A stretch of DNA of 64,000 nucleotides from Chloroflexota bacterium (GTDB lineage Bacteria; Chloroflexota; UBA11872): NCBI GenBank assembly GCA_026707285.1, contig JAPOXD010000016.1:1-64000 (forward strand), given 5' to 3'. The position numbers and the translations under genes were made by a program. The notes under the pieces were generated by a model. The model did no database searches, had not been told where the DNA came from, and saw nothing but the letters and a program-made list of their open reading frames with translations. How positions within the stretch are numbered: the stretch's first letter is position 1; each line of letters begins with the position of its first letter. Shown in pieces: positions 7,110-15,587 of the stretch.

Positions 7110-9307
7110 CGCGGGAAGAGCCTTGGCGGCTCGAACAGCCACGGCGGCGCCCACCAGTTCCAACGTCCCAGCAGTCGCATGGTGGACGGCACCAGCAGCG
7201 ACCGCACGATGGTGGCGTCGACGAACACGGCAACGGCAGCGCCAAGCCCGATGGCCTTGACGAGCACCACGTCGGCGCTGGTGAACGCCAGGCTCACCAC
7301 GATCACGACCAGCGCCGCATTGGTGATCACGCGCCCGCTGCGCGCCAGGCCCTGCGCCACGCTATCGGCGTTGCTCAGCCCGGCATCGCGGCCTTCTTTG
7401 ATCCGTGAGAGCAGAAAGACTTCGTAGTCCATGCTCAGCCCGAAGAGCACCGCGAACAAGATGATCGGCGCCGTGGATTCGATGAAGCCCAACGGCTCGA
7501 AACGCAGCACGTTTTCAAGCCAGCCGTCCTGGAACACCAGCACCAACGCGCCAAAGCTCGCGAGCAGGCTCAGAACGTTCATCACTACTGCTTTGAGCGG
7601 CAGCACCACGGAGCGAAATTGGGCGACGAGCGCCACGTAGGTCACCAGCAGGATCAGGCCAACCGCCCGCGGAAAGTCCCCATAGAGACGATCGACAAAA
7701 TCTCCCAGGCTGGCCGCTCCGCCGCCGACGAGCGCATCCAGCCGGTTGGCGTCGCGGTAGCCGCGGATGGCATGCACGAGCTCTCGGGCCTCGTCCGACG
7801 TTGCCGACGCCCGCGGCTCCACGACCATCAAGACGGTCCGGTCGTTGGTCAGCCCCTCGACGGTGGCGGCGCCGAACGCGTCCGGAATCGCCGTGGGATC
7901 GCGGTAGAGCAGCTGGTATTGCTCCAGCGTGATGCGCGGATCGATGGTCACGTGGCTATACACCCGCGCCACGCGCGGATCGGCGAGAAGCGATTGCCCC
8001 AGGGCGTGCATGCGGGCGATGGATTCGGGCGCGAGCGCCGGAGCGTTCAGCCGGGTCACGATGGCGAGCGGGGCGGGCTGTCCGTGGCCAAACTCCTCGC
8101 TCATGGCGTCGTAAGCCGCTCGGGCGGGGCTATTCGACCCCAGCACCGAAGCGTCGGCGCCGCGGATGCGCACGTGGAGGAACGGCACGCCGAGGAGAAT
8201 CAGCAACGCGCTCACGGCCAGAAACACCGGCAGCGGCCGCCGCATGACGGCGTGCGCCAGGCGCGTCCATCCGTCGCGAACCCTCAATCGCGGGCTCGGC
8301 ACCGCCCAGCGGTTCACGTTGGGTCCCAGCTCGGCCAGGATCGCCGGCACCAGCGTCAGCGCTGCCGCGACGGCGATGAACACCGCGATGGCGCCGCCGA
8401 TGCCGATGGACCGCAGCATCATGAACTCAAAGACGCTGAGCGACGCCAGGCCGACCAGCACCGCGAGGCCCGAATACACCACCGCCCGACCCGCCGTCCG
8501 CATGGTCACTTTGACGGCCTCTTTGACCTCCCGGCCCCGTCGCAGCTCCTCGCGAAACCGGCTCACGAGAAACAGGGAGTAGTCGGCGCCGAGCCCAAGC
8601 CCGACCAGGGTGACGACGTTGAGGGCAAACACCGAAAAGTCCGTCACCTGGCCCACCACCCACACCGCGGCCAGCCCGAGCACGACGGTGGCGCCACCGG
8701 CAACCAGCGGAATCGCCGCCGCCACGATCGAGCCGAAGACGAGGATCAGCACCACCAGGGCGAAGGGACCGCCGATCAGCTCCGCGCGGCGCAGGTCCCC
8801 CTCGCTCAGGGTCTGGATGTCGCTGTAGAACACGGCGGAGCCGGCCACGTGCGTCTCCAGCTCCGGGGTCGCCACCAGCTCGCGAATCGTGGGCACGAGG
8901 TGGTGCGCCTCTTCGATGTCCAGGCTGATGAACACCGTGGCGTAGCCCGCGCGCCCGCTGGGCGCGATCTGGGTGAAGTTCTGCCAGTGGGGAACGACGG
9001 CCACCACCTCAGGCAACGCGGCCAGCGGCTCGAGCGCCGCCGCGGCCGCCGCGATGAAGCGAGGGTCGGTGGCATCCAGCTCGTCGCTGCGAAAGAGAAT
9101 CTCGATCGGCGTGCCGGGGTCGTCGAGGTCGTTGGATAGACGCTCGAGCGCCAGTTCGGCTTCAAGTCCGGGCGCCGAGAATCCCCCCGCGCGAAGGACC
9201 GAGCCCACCTGCGTCGCGGCGATCAGCGCAACCGCCGCGACAACGATCCATAGCCCGATGACCACCCGGCGCCGGTCGATCACCCACGACGCGAGGGTGT
9301 CCAGCAT
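7106..9307 (-). CDS. MMPL/RND-family transporter
   Basis: This 733-aa protein has the 12-TM layout of MMPL/SSD-type RND transporters: TM1 (VVIGLWIVVAAVALIAA), a large extracytoplasmic loop, a five-helix bundle (FALVVLILVFGSIVAAAIPL, then GLGLGADYSLFLVSRFREEL) and a second half repeating the pattern (FGLSMDYEVFLLSRIKEGRD). The GADYS and SMDYE acidic positions are the expected proton-relay residues of MmpL-like lipid exporters. It lies in a coupled operon: a 66-aa protein ends at the codon directly before its ATG, and the CrtC-like lipoprotein starts on its stop. The set suggests lipid or hydrophobic-compound export across the envelope. Confidence 0.92.
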   Translation of the reverse strand: MLDTLASWVIDRRRVVIGLWIVVAAVALIAATQVGSVLRAGGFSAPGLEAELALERLSNDLDDPGTPIEILFRSDELDATDPRFIAAAAAALEPLAALPEVVAVVPHWQNFTQIAPSGRAGYATVFISLDIEEAHHLVPTIRELVATPELETHVAGSAVFYSDIQTLSEGDLRRAELIGGPFALVVLILVFGSIVAAAIPLVAGGATVVLGLAAVWVVGQVTDFSVFALNVVTLVGLGLGADYSLFLVSRFREELRRGREVKEAVKVTMRTAGRAVVYSGLAVLVGLASLSVFEFMMLRSIGIGGAIAVFIAVAAALTLVPAILAELGPNVNRWAVPSPRLRVRDGWTRLAHAVMRRPLPVFLAVSALLILLGVPFLHVRIRGADASVLGSNSPARAAYDAMSEEFGHGQPAPLAIVTRLNAPALAPESIARMHALGQSLLADPRVARVYSHVTIDPRITLEQYQLLYRDPTAIPDAFGAATVEGLTNDRTVLMVVEPRASATSDEARELVHAIRGYRDANRLDALVGGGAASLGDFVDRLYGDFPRAVGLILLVTYVALVAQFRSVVLPLKAVVMNVLSLLASFGALVLVFQDGWLENVLRFEPLGFIESTAPIILFAVLFGLSMDYEVFLLSRIKEGRDAGLSNADSVAQGLARSGRVITNAALVVIVVSLAFTSADVVLVKAIGLGAAVAVFVDATIVRSLLVPSTMRLLGRWNWWAPPWLFEPPRLFPR

Positions 9308-9508
9308 CTAGCGCATGTGGACCCCGGTGTGCAGATTCGGCAGCACGCGCCGGGCGCCCGTCACTGGGTCTTCCATCATCCGAGCATCCACGTCGAACAC
9401 TGTTTGGAGCAAGGCGGAGTTGACGAGATCTCGCGGTTCGTCGACCAGCACGACTCGCCGCGCGGCGCAGCTCGGACGTTCGCAAGGAGGTGCCGGGATC
9501 TTCGCCAC
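9308..9508 (-). CDS. Small 66-aa protein of unknown function, coupled to the MMPL gene
   Basis: The frame starts at GTG 9508, preceded by GGAGG with 6 nt spacing, and ends with TAG directly abutting the MMPL ATG (TAGATG). The product begins VAKIPAPPCERPSCAARRVV and ends LPNLHTGVHMR. It has two cysteines in a CERPSC spacing, no membrane segment and no family I recognise. The Shine-Dalgarno and perfect stop-start abutment argue that it is translated. It may be a small regulatory or metal-binding protein, or a leader coupling translation into the exporter gene. Confidence 0.6.
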   Translation of the reverse strand: MAKIPAPPCERPSCAARRVVLVDEPRDLVNSALLQTVFDVDARMMEDPVTGARRVLPNLHTGVHMR

Positions 9509-9522
9509 GGAATACCTCCGAT

Positions 9523-10779
9523 CGGATGGCGGCGGCTCGGGGCGTACGCTCTGGTGGCCCAGCGTCACGGAGCATTTGCGTCAACGACCCGCGTCCCGGC
9601 AGTCCGCGCGACCTGCTGAACCGCCAGTACGTCGTTGTCATCGCCGCCATGTCGATCGGCGTGGCGGGCTGGCTGCCGGTCAACAACTTCCTCTCGCTTT
9701 TCGTGCGGGACGAGCTTGGCGGCGACTTGCTGGGCGCCGCCGCGTTGCTGATCGCCATTCAGGGCGGCACGGCAACGCTCGGCCTGGCCAGCGGGCTGTG
9801 GATGCACCGCGTCGGCAGCCGCTGGACCTACGCGCTGGGGCTGGCCGGCATGACGGCGTTCTTGCTCGTGATGACGGTTTCGTCCGTCGCCGCCGCCGTG
9901 CTGGTCGCGGCGCCGTTCCTTGGCGTGGCGCTGGCGCTGCACTGGGCCGGATCGCAGACCTACGTGCTGGAGGTGGCGCCCCCGGCCCGCCGAGGTCTCG
10001 CCACGGGCATCATGAGCTTCGCCATCATCGCCGCGCCGGGGATTGCCGGCATTGCCTTTGGGCAAATCGCCGAGAGCGCCGGGCTTCGGGCCATGACCGG
10101 TGTCGCCGGCGGGATGATCGGCGCGGCGCTGCTCCTCGTGGCGCTCTTCCTTCCTTCCACCACGCGCCGTCAACGCGGTCCCAGCCGCTCCGCCGGTGAC
10201 GTGCTTCACGCCCTGCGCACCGTTCCGGCGCTCGCCATGGTGGCGGCTCGATCCGGAACGACCGTCGCCTTCGGCGTGGTCGTGTTGCTGACCGGTCCCA
10301 AGCTCGTGGCCGCCGGCGGCGATCTGCGCTCGGTTGGGCTGTTCACGCTGGTCAGCGCACTGGGCGGAGCGGTCGCGCAGATCGGGATCGGCCGGCTCTC
10401 CGACGCCATCGGGCGGACGGCCATATTCGCGCTATCGCTGGTCATCGGGGCCGGTGCCGCCATCGGCTTTGCGCTGGCCGACGACGTGGTCGCCTTGCTC
10501 ACGCTCTCGGGCGTGATCTACCTCGCGTTCGGGACGCACCAAACGGTGCTTCCTGCGATCGCCGGCGACATCTCGCGCCCGGGCCAGGTGGGCACCATGA
10601 TGACTTTGCAGACCAGCGCCTTCGCCCTCGGCATGATGTTCGGCGCGGGCGCCACGGCGGCCTTGGCGTCCACCGCGCCCGACGCGGCGTTCTACGTCGG
10701 CGCCGCCGGCATGGGCGTCGCGCTGGCGGTGACGCCGTGGCTGCGGCCCAGGTCTACAGGTGCATCACCACCATCTTGA
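9523..10779 (+). CDS. Major facilitator superfamily transporter
   Basis: This protein of about 418 aa has 12 predicted helices (TM1 at YVVVIAAMSIGVAGWLPVNN) and MFS loop features such as LWMHRVGSRWTYALGLAG after TM2 and the equivalent GRLSDAIGRTAIFALSL between TM8 and TM9, which is the RxxDxxGR-type motif. A drug or metabolite efflux role is typical of such proteins, but no substrate can be assigned. The start is uncertain: ATG 9523 is used, in-frame starts also exist at 9490 and 9649, and none has a good ribosome site. It is divergent from the 66-aa/MMPL operon, so 9508-9600 must hold both promoters. Its 3' end overlaps the aldehyde dehydrogenase gene by 26 bp. Confidence 0.85.
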   Translation, partial: RMAAARGVRSGGPASRSICVNDPRPGSPRDLLNRQYVVVIAAMSIGVAGWLPVNNFLSLFVRDELGGDLLGAAALLIAIQGGTATLGLASGLWMHRVGSRWTYALGLAGMTAFLLVMTVSSVAAAVLVAAPFLGVALALHWAGSQTYVLEVAPPARRGLATGIMSFAIIAAPGIAGIAFGQIAESAGLRAMTGVAGGMIGAALLLVALFLPSTTRRQRGPSRSAGDVLHALRTVPALAMVAARSGTTVAFGVVVLLTGPKLVAAGGDLRSVGLFTLVSALGGAVAQIGIGRLSDAIGRTAIFALSLVIGAGAAIGFALADDVVALLTLSGVIYLAFGTHQTVLPAIAGDISRPGQVGTMMTLQTSAFALGMMFGAGATAALASTAPDAAFYVGAAGMGVALAVTPWLRPRSTGASPPS

Positions 10780-12166
10780 GCTCGGTCATTTCCTCGACGG
10801 CGTACTTGGGCCCCTCCTTGCCGAGGCCGCTGTCCTTCACGCCGCCGTAGGGCATCAAGTCGGTGCGCCACTGGGTGCCCCAGTTGATGTGAATGTTGCC
10901 CGAGTCCACGTCGCGGATGAAGCGCATGGCCGAGTCGAGGCTCTCGGTGAAGATCGAGGCGCTGAGGCCGTAGTTCGAGTCGTTGGAGATCGCGATGGCC
11001 TCCTCGATGTCCGCCACGCGGGTAACGCCGACGGCGGGACCGAACAGCTCGTCGCAGGAGAGCCGCATATCCGGCGAGACGTTGGTCACGAGCGTGGGCT
11101 CGAACATCTGGCCGCTGCGACCGCCGCCCACGAGCACCTCGGCGCCGCCCGCCTGGGCCTCGTCGATCCACTCGCCGACGCGCACGGCGTCGCTCTCGCG
11201 AATCATCGGACCCATGCCGGTCGCCTCGTCGAGCGGGTCGCCGGTGGCGATGGCTTCGACCTTGGGCTTGAGCGCGTCGATGAGATCGCCGTAGACCGAG
11301 CCGGTCGCTAGCAGACGCTGGGTGGAGATGCACACCTGGCCGGCGTTCGCGAACGCCGTCTGCGGCAGAACCTCGGCCACCTTGTCGAGGTCGGCGTCGG
11401 GCATCACGATCGCCGCCGAGTTGGACCCCAGCTCCATGGTGACCTTCTTGATGCCGGCGGCCTTGCAGATGCGCTCGCCGATGTCGCGGCTGCCGGTGAA
11501 CGTGACCTTGCGCACGCGAGGGTCGGACACCAGGGCATCGCCGATCTCCGAGCCCGGACCCGTGATGATGTGCACCGCCTCTTCCGGCGCGCCCGCCTCG
11601 AGCAGCAGCTCGATCACGCGCACGCCCATGAGGGGGGTGTCGGTGGCCGGCTTGACGACCACGGCATTGCCCGCCGCCAGCGCGGGGCCGACCTTGTGGC
11701 AAACCAGGTGCAGCGGAAAGTTGAATGGACACACCGCCGCCACGACCCCGCATGGCACGCGCACGGTGAAGCCGAATTTGTCCTTCACGCCCGGGCCGCC
11801 GTCGAGCGGGATCACCTCGGCGCCGAGTCGCTTGGCCTCCTCGGCGGACAGGTACAGGATCTCGGCCGCGCGGGAGACCTCGAAGCGCGCCTCCGAGATG
11901 ATCTTGCCCTCTTCCTGGGTCAGCATGCGCGCCAGCGACTCCTGGTCGCGCAAGATCAGGTCGCCCGCCCGATGCAGGATTTCGTAGCGCTCAAATCCCG
12001 TCAGCTCGGCCATGACTTTGGCGCCGCGCTCGGCGCTCGCCAGTGCGCGGTCCACATCGTCCGCCGAGCCACGGGGCACGGTGTCCACCACCGACCCGTC
12101 GTACGGGTTCAGCACGTCAATCGAGTCGCGGCCAATCGTCCACTGACCCGCTACATACATCTTCAT
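10754..12166 (-). CDS. NAD(P)-dependent aldehyde dehydrogenase
   Basis: This 470-aa enzyme oxidises an aldehyde to its acid with NAD(P)+. It has the ALDH landmarks: CPFNFPLHLVCHKVGPALAA with cofactor-side Asn, VVVKPATDTPL (Lys172), FTGSRDIGERI of the Rossmann fold, the general base Glu245 in MELGSNS, and the nucleophile Cys279 in NAGQVCIS. The sequence is closest to the lactaldehyde/glyceraldehyde-3-phosphate/succinate-semialdehyde branch, but the substrate cannot be fixed by eye. The start MKMYVAGQW at 12166 fits the family N-terminus; a longer frame opens at 12214. It is monocistronic and convergent with the MFS gene. Confidence 0.93.
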   Translation of the reverse strand: MKMYVAGQWTIGRDSIDVLNPYDGSVVDTVPRGSADDVDRALASAERGAKVMAELTGFERYEILHRAGDLILRDQESLARMLTQEEGKIISEARFEVSRAAEILYLSAEEAKRLGAEVIPLDGGPGVKDKFGFTVRVPCGVVAAVCPFNFPLHLVCHKVGPALAAGNAVVVKPATDTPLMGVRVIELLLEAGAPEEAVHIITGPGSEIGDALVSDPRVRKVTFTGSRDIGERICKAAGIKKVTMELGSNSAAIVMPDADLDKVAEVLPQTAFANAGQVCISTQRLLATGSVYGDLIDALKPKVEAIATGDPLDEATGMGPMIRESDAVRVGEWIDEAQAGGAEVLVGGGRSGQMFEPTLVTNVSPDMRLSCDELFGPAVGVTRVADIEEAIAISNDSNYGLSASIFTESLDSAMRFIRDVDSGNIHINWGTQWRTDLMPYGGVKDSGLGKEGPKYAVEEMTELKMVVMHL

Positions 12167-12283
12167 CAGGCGTTTTCCCACGGGTATCGGATTCGATAGC
12201 GAATGGTGGCACATGTGCGGGCCGCGCGCCGCCCCGCACGCCTATCCGGCGGGCGGTCGACTGCTTGCAGCCCGCCTGCATTT

Positions 12284-12299
12284 GTGAAACATTTTGCAA
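12284..12299. promoter_or_regulatory. Possible CRP/FNR-type operator in the alternative complex III upstream region
   Basis: The 276-bp divergent region 12167-12442 separates the aldehyde dehydrogenase from the respiratory island. Its only AT-rich stretch (12280-12300) contains TGTGA-N6-TTGCA, matching one half of the CRP/FNR-family palindrome well and the other poorly. It lies about 145 bp from the first start codon. No clear -35/-10 pair was found. The assignment rests on pattern only. Confidence 0.25.
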
Positions 12300-12442
12300 A
12301 CGGTGCAGAACGCTAGGTTCAGGGCACTGATGTGGGCTCGCGCCACATCTCCCGCACGCAGCTTCCTGAGCGACGCTCGCGTGCCGCGACGCACACTCTT
12401 CGACAACTGCGCCGGCTGCGCGCGCTCGCATGAGGCGGTGGC

Positions 12443-12739
12443 GTGGAGCTAAGGGAGCTCACCGCGAGCGACTGGGCCCAACTGACCGAGTTGAACGTGC
12501 ATCTCTGGATTCTGGCTGCCGTGCTCATCGGAACCGGGCTGGTGTATGCGCTGGCCCATGCGCTGATTCCGTCGCTGGTGCTCACCGGCGACATCGAGCC
12601 GCAGCATGGGCGCATGATGCGCGCGCCGCTCTACGCCGTCATGGCTGCCGGTCTGGGCGCCCTGACGGCCATCATCATCAAGGCCACGCTGCTGGCCCTC
12701 GACTTTCTCCCGACGTTGCTCCCGCGGCTGGCCATTTGA
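12443..12739 (+). CDS. Small two-helix membrane protein at the head of the alternative complex III operon
   Basis: This 98-aa protein starts at GTG. It has two membrane segments (WILAAVLIGTGLVYALAHAL at about 22-41, and the stretch from YAVMAAGLGALTAIIIKATL at about 64-85) and a histidine-bearing loop (DIEPQHGRMMR). It is not one of the canonical ActA-F subunits. Its stop directly abuts the ActA GTG (TGAGTG), so the two are translationally coupled, making a structural or assembly role in the complex plausible. No family was recognised. Confidence 0.7.
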   Translation: MELRELTASDWAQLTELNVHLWILAAVLIGTGLVYALAHALIPSLVLTGDIEPQHGRMMRAPLYAVMAAGLGALTAIIIKATLLALDFLPTLLPRLAI

Positions 12740-13369
12740 GTGTTGGACTCATTCCGGGCGCTCCTACCTCGCCTCTCCCCGAAGCAGTTGATCGTCATCA
12801 GCGGCCTCGGGGCCGTGCTGGGCGGCGGCGCCATTGCGCCGATGATCCTGCTGATCGTGCTCGGGGCCATGGGCGGAACCATCACCGGGCCGCCCGAGCA
12901 GCCGATTGCCTTCGACCATTCCGTGCACGCCGGCAAGGCCGGCATCGCCTGCGAGTTCTGCCACCGCGGGATCCCGGTGGTCGAAAACACGGCGACCGCG
13001 CTGGGCACGCCGGTCTCCGCGGCGGCCACCATCCCCTCCGTGGAGCAGTGCATGTTCTGCCACTCGGTGGTCGCCACCGACAAACCCGAGGTGCAGAAGA
13101 TTCGCGCCGCCTGGGAGACCGGAACCCCCATCGAGTGGATCCGAGTGCACCGCCTCCCGGACCACGTGGACTTCGTGCATGACCCTCACATCCGCGCCTT
13201 GGCCGAGGCCCATCCGAGCTTCAGCACCGCGCAGATTTGCGCCACGTGTCACGGCGACGTGGCGTCCATGACCGAGGTCGAGCAGGTGCGGGCGCTCAAC
13301 ATGGGCGACTGCCAGGGCTGCCACCGCGAGAACAGCGCGCCGCTGGATTGCGCGGTATGTCACAAATGA
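12740..13369 (+). CDS. actA: Alternative complex III subunit ActA, pentaheme cytochrome c
   Basis: This 209-aa protein has one N-terminal membrane anchor (about 17-46) and five CXXCH heme-binding motifs at residues 71-75 (CEFCH), 104-108 (CMFCH), 167-171 (CATCH), 191-195 (CQGCH) and 204-208 (CAVCH), which matches ActA. Extra histidines (FDHSVHAG, HDPH) are candidate distal ligands. ActA passes electrons from quinol oxidation within alternative complex III, a quinol:electron acceptor oxidoreductase that replaces cytochrome bc1. The hemes need the Ccm genes downstream. The start codon GTG 12740 is followed by TTG, so either could initiate. Confidence 0.9.
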   Translation: MLDSFRALLPRLSPKQLIVISGLGAVLGGGAIAPMILLIVLGAMGGTITGPPEQPIAFDHSVHAGKAGIACEFCHRGIPVVENTATALGTPVSAAATIPSVEQCMFCHSVVATDKPEVQKIRAAWETGTPIEWIRVHRLPDHVDFVHDPHIRALAEAHPSFSTAQICATCHGDVASMTEVEQVRALNMGDCQGCHRENSAPLDCAVCHK

Positions 13370-13382
13370 TCGGGGCCAGGCG

Positions 13383-15587
13383 ATGAGCGGCATCGCGCGA
13401 CGACGCTTCCTCACCGGAGCGGCCGCGCTGGCCGGCGGCGCCACCGTGGTCGCCTGCGCGGCGCCCGAGCGCGAGTCGCGGGTGCAGAGCTTTGTGCACT
13501 CGCCGGAACAGACGCTGCCCGGCCAGGAGCTGTGGTTCGCCACCGCCTGCGCCCATTCCACGGGCGGCAATAGCGTGGTGGTGCGCACCGTGGATGGCCG
13601 CGCCAAGAAGGTGGAAGGCACCAAGGGCTTCCCGGTCAATCTGGGCAAGACCAACGTTCGCGGCCAGGCGGGCGTCCAGTCGCTGTACAACCCGGACCGC
13701 CTCAAGACGCCGCTGCGCCGGCGCGGCACGCGCGGCGACGGCCAATTCGAGGCCATCGGCTGGCCCGAGGCGCTCGATTTGCTGACGGAGAACTTCGGCT
13801 CGGCGGGAAGTCCGCTCGTGGTCACCGGACCGATCAGCGGCACGCGCCTTCGAGTGCTGGCGCAATTCCTCGCCAATAGCGAAGGCCGTCACCTCGTCTA
13901 CGAGGACCAAGACACGGCAACGCTGCGTGAAGCCGCGCGGCTCATATTCGGCTACACCCGGCTGCCGCACTTCGACATCGCCAACGCCGGCGCGGTCCTG
14001 TCCTTCGGCGCGGATTTCCTGGGCACGTGGCTCTCACCCGTGCACTACAGCACCGCCTATGGCAAGTTCCGGGAGGAGCCCAAGCGGGGCCGGTTGATCC
14101 AGATCGAGTCCCACATGTCGCTCACGGGGGCCAACGCCGATCGCTGGGTTTATGTCAACCCAGGACACGAAGGCGCGTTGGCCCTCAGCATCGCCCAGGT
14201 CATCGCCGCCGAGAACCTGACCGGCGACGACCGCTGGTTCGATCCGGTCAACGCCGTGGGCGGGATCGACGCCCTCAACGCCTATGCGCCCGAGCTGACC
14301 GCGGCGCGCACCGGCGTGGCGCCCGACGCCGTGCGCGAGATCGCGCGGGACTTCGCCGGCCATCCGCCCGCGCTGGCCATCGCCGGCGGCTCCGCGCTCG
14401 CCCAGACCAACGGCCTTGACAACGCCGCGGCCGCCTTGCTGCTCAACCGCATCGTCGGGAGCACCGGCGCTGCCGGCGGCGTGCGACCCAACCCGTCGGC
14501 GCCGGCGGGGGTGCCGGGACCAACGGCGGCGACCCCGTTCAATCAGTGGGGCGCACTGGCTACCGGGCTACTCGATGGCAGCGAGGAAATCGACGCAGCT
14601 TTCTTCTATGACGTCGATCCGGTCTACGGACTGCCCGCGTCAACGCGGTTCGCGGACGCCCTCGGCGAGATGTCGTTCGTGGTCGGCATGGGCACGTTCC
14701 TCAACGAGACGCTCGCGCGCGCCGACCTGGTGCTGCCGGCCACGCATCCCTTCGAGGAATGGGGCGATTTCGTGGCCGATCCCGCGCCCGACATGGAAGT
14801 CGTCGGCTATCAGCAGCCGGTGGTCACCTCGTGGACCAATGCGCGCAGCTTCGGCGACGTGATGCTGGCGTTGACCTCGGAGCTCTTCCCCGACGCGCCG
14901 CCGCCCTGGACGACCATGCGCGACGCCGTCCGCGACGGCGCCCAGGCGCTGATCGGCCAGGAGGGCTTCGACCGCGGCTGGATCGAGTTGCTGCGCACCG
15001 GCGGTCGATGGCAGGACGGAGAAGGCCGCGAGGCCCAAGCCGACCAGCCGGATTGGCACATCGGCCTGCTGGCCGAGCCGGCGTTCGCCGGCGACACGAC
15101 GGAATTCGATCTGCACCTGATTCCATTCGAAAATGTGGCGTTCGGCGCCGGCAGCGAGTCGGCCAATCCCTGGCTGCAAGCCACGCCCGACCCGCTGACC
15201 ACCGTCACCTGGACCACCTGGGCCGAACTGAACCCGGCGACCGCCCAGCGCCTGGGTGTGAAACGCAACGACGTGGTGCACATCGACACGCCGAATGGCA
15301 CGCTGCGGGCGCGCGTGTACGAATCGCCGGTGGCGCCGCCCAATGTCGTGGCCGTCCCAATCGGGCAAGGCCGCGAGTTTGGCAGCCGGTGGAACGTCGA
15401 TCGGGGAGCGAACGTCATGCAGACCCTGTCCGCCCAAGCCGTTGCCGGCTCCGGGTCGCTGGCCTGGGGGGCGACGCTGGCGCGCGTGCGACCGGCCGGC
15501 GAACACGACCGGCTGCCCACGCTTGAAGTCATCGAAGATCCGCGCAACGACGGGGAGGCGCCACCAGTGCGAGTAACCAGTGGCTAG
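13383..15587 (+). CDS. actB1: Alternative complex III subunit ActB, molybdopterin-oxidoreductase-like half (B1)
   Basis: This 734-aa protein is related to the large subunit of the complex iron-sulfur molybdoenzyme family but lies in an Act cluster, where this subunit is thought to lack the Mo cofactor. A Tat-like start (ARRRFLTGAAALAGG) is followed by VVAC, a possible lipobox. Later segments such as NATMs of catalytic enzymes are replaced by FFYDVDPVYGLPASTRF and DLVLPATHPFEEWGDF, typical of ActB. Near the N-terminus there is no four-Cys Fe-S motif. In several organisms this half is fused to the Fe-S half; here a separate gene follows with an 8-bp overlap. Confidence 0.88.
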   Translation: MSGIARRRFLTGAAALAGGATVVACAAPERESRVQSFVHSPEQTLPGQELWFATACAHSTGGNSVVVRTVDGRAKKVEGTKGFPVNLGKTNVRGQAGVQSLYNPDRLKTPLRRRGTRGDGQFEAIGWPEALDLLTENFGSAGSPLVVTGPISGTRLRVLAQFLANSEGRHLVYEDQDTATLREAARLIFGYTRLPHFDIANAGAVLSFGADFLGTWLSPVHYSTAYGKFREEPKRGRLIQIESHMSLTGANADRWVYVNPGHEGALALSIAQVIAAENLTGDDRWFDPVNAVGGIDALNAYAPELTAARTGVAPDAVREIARDFAGHPPALAIAGGSALAQTNGLDNAAAALLLNRIVGSTGAAGGVRPNPSAPAGVPGPTAATPFNQWGALATGLLDGSEEIDAAFFYDVDPVYGLPASTRFADALGEMSFVVGMGTFLNETLARADLVLPATHPFEEWGDFVADPAPDMEVVGYQQPVVTSWTNARSFGDVMLALTSELFPDAPPPWTTMRDAVRDGAQALIGQEGFDRGWIELLRTGGRWQDGEGREAQADQPDWHIGLLAEPAFAGDTTEFDLHLIPFENVAFGAGSESANPWLQATPDPLTTVTWTTWAELNPATAQRLGVKRNDVVHIDTPNGTLRARVYESPVAPPNVVAVPIGQGREFGSRWNVDRGANVMQTLSAQAVAGSGSLAWGATLARVRPAGEHDRLPTLEVIEDPRNDGEAPPVRVTSG

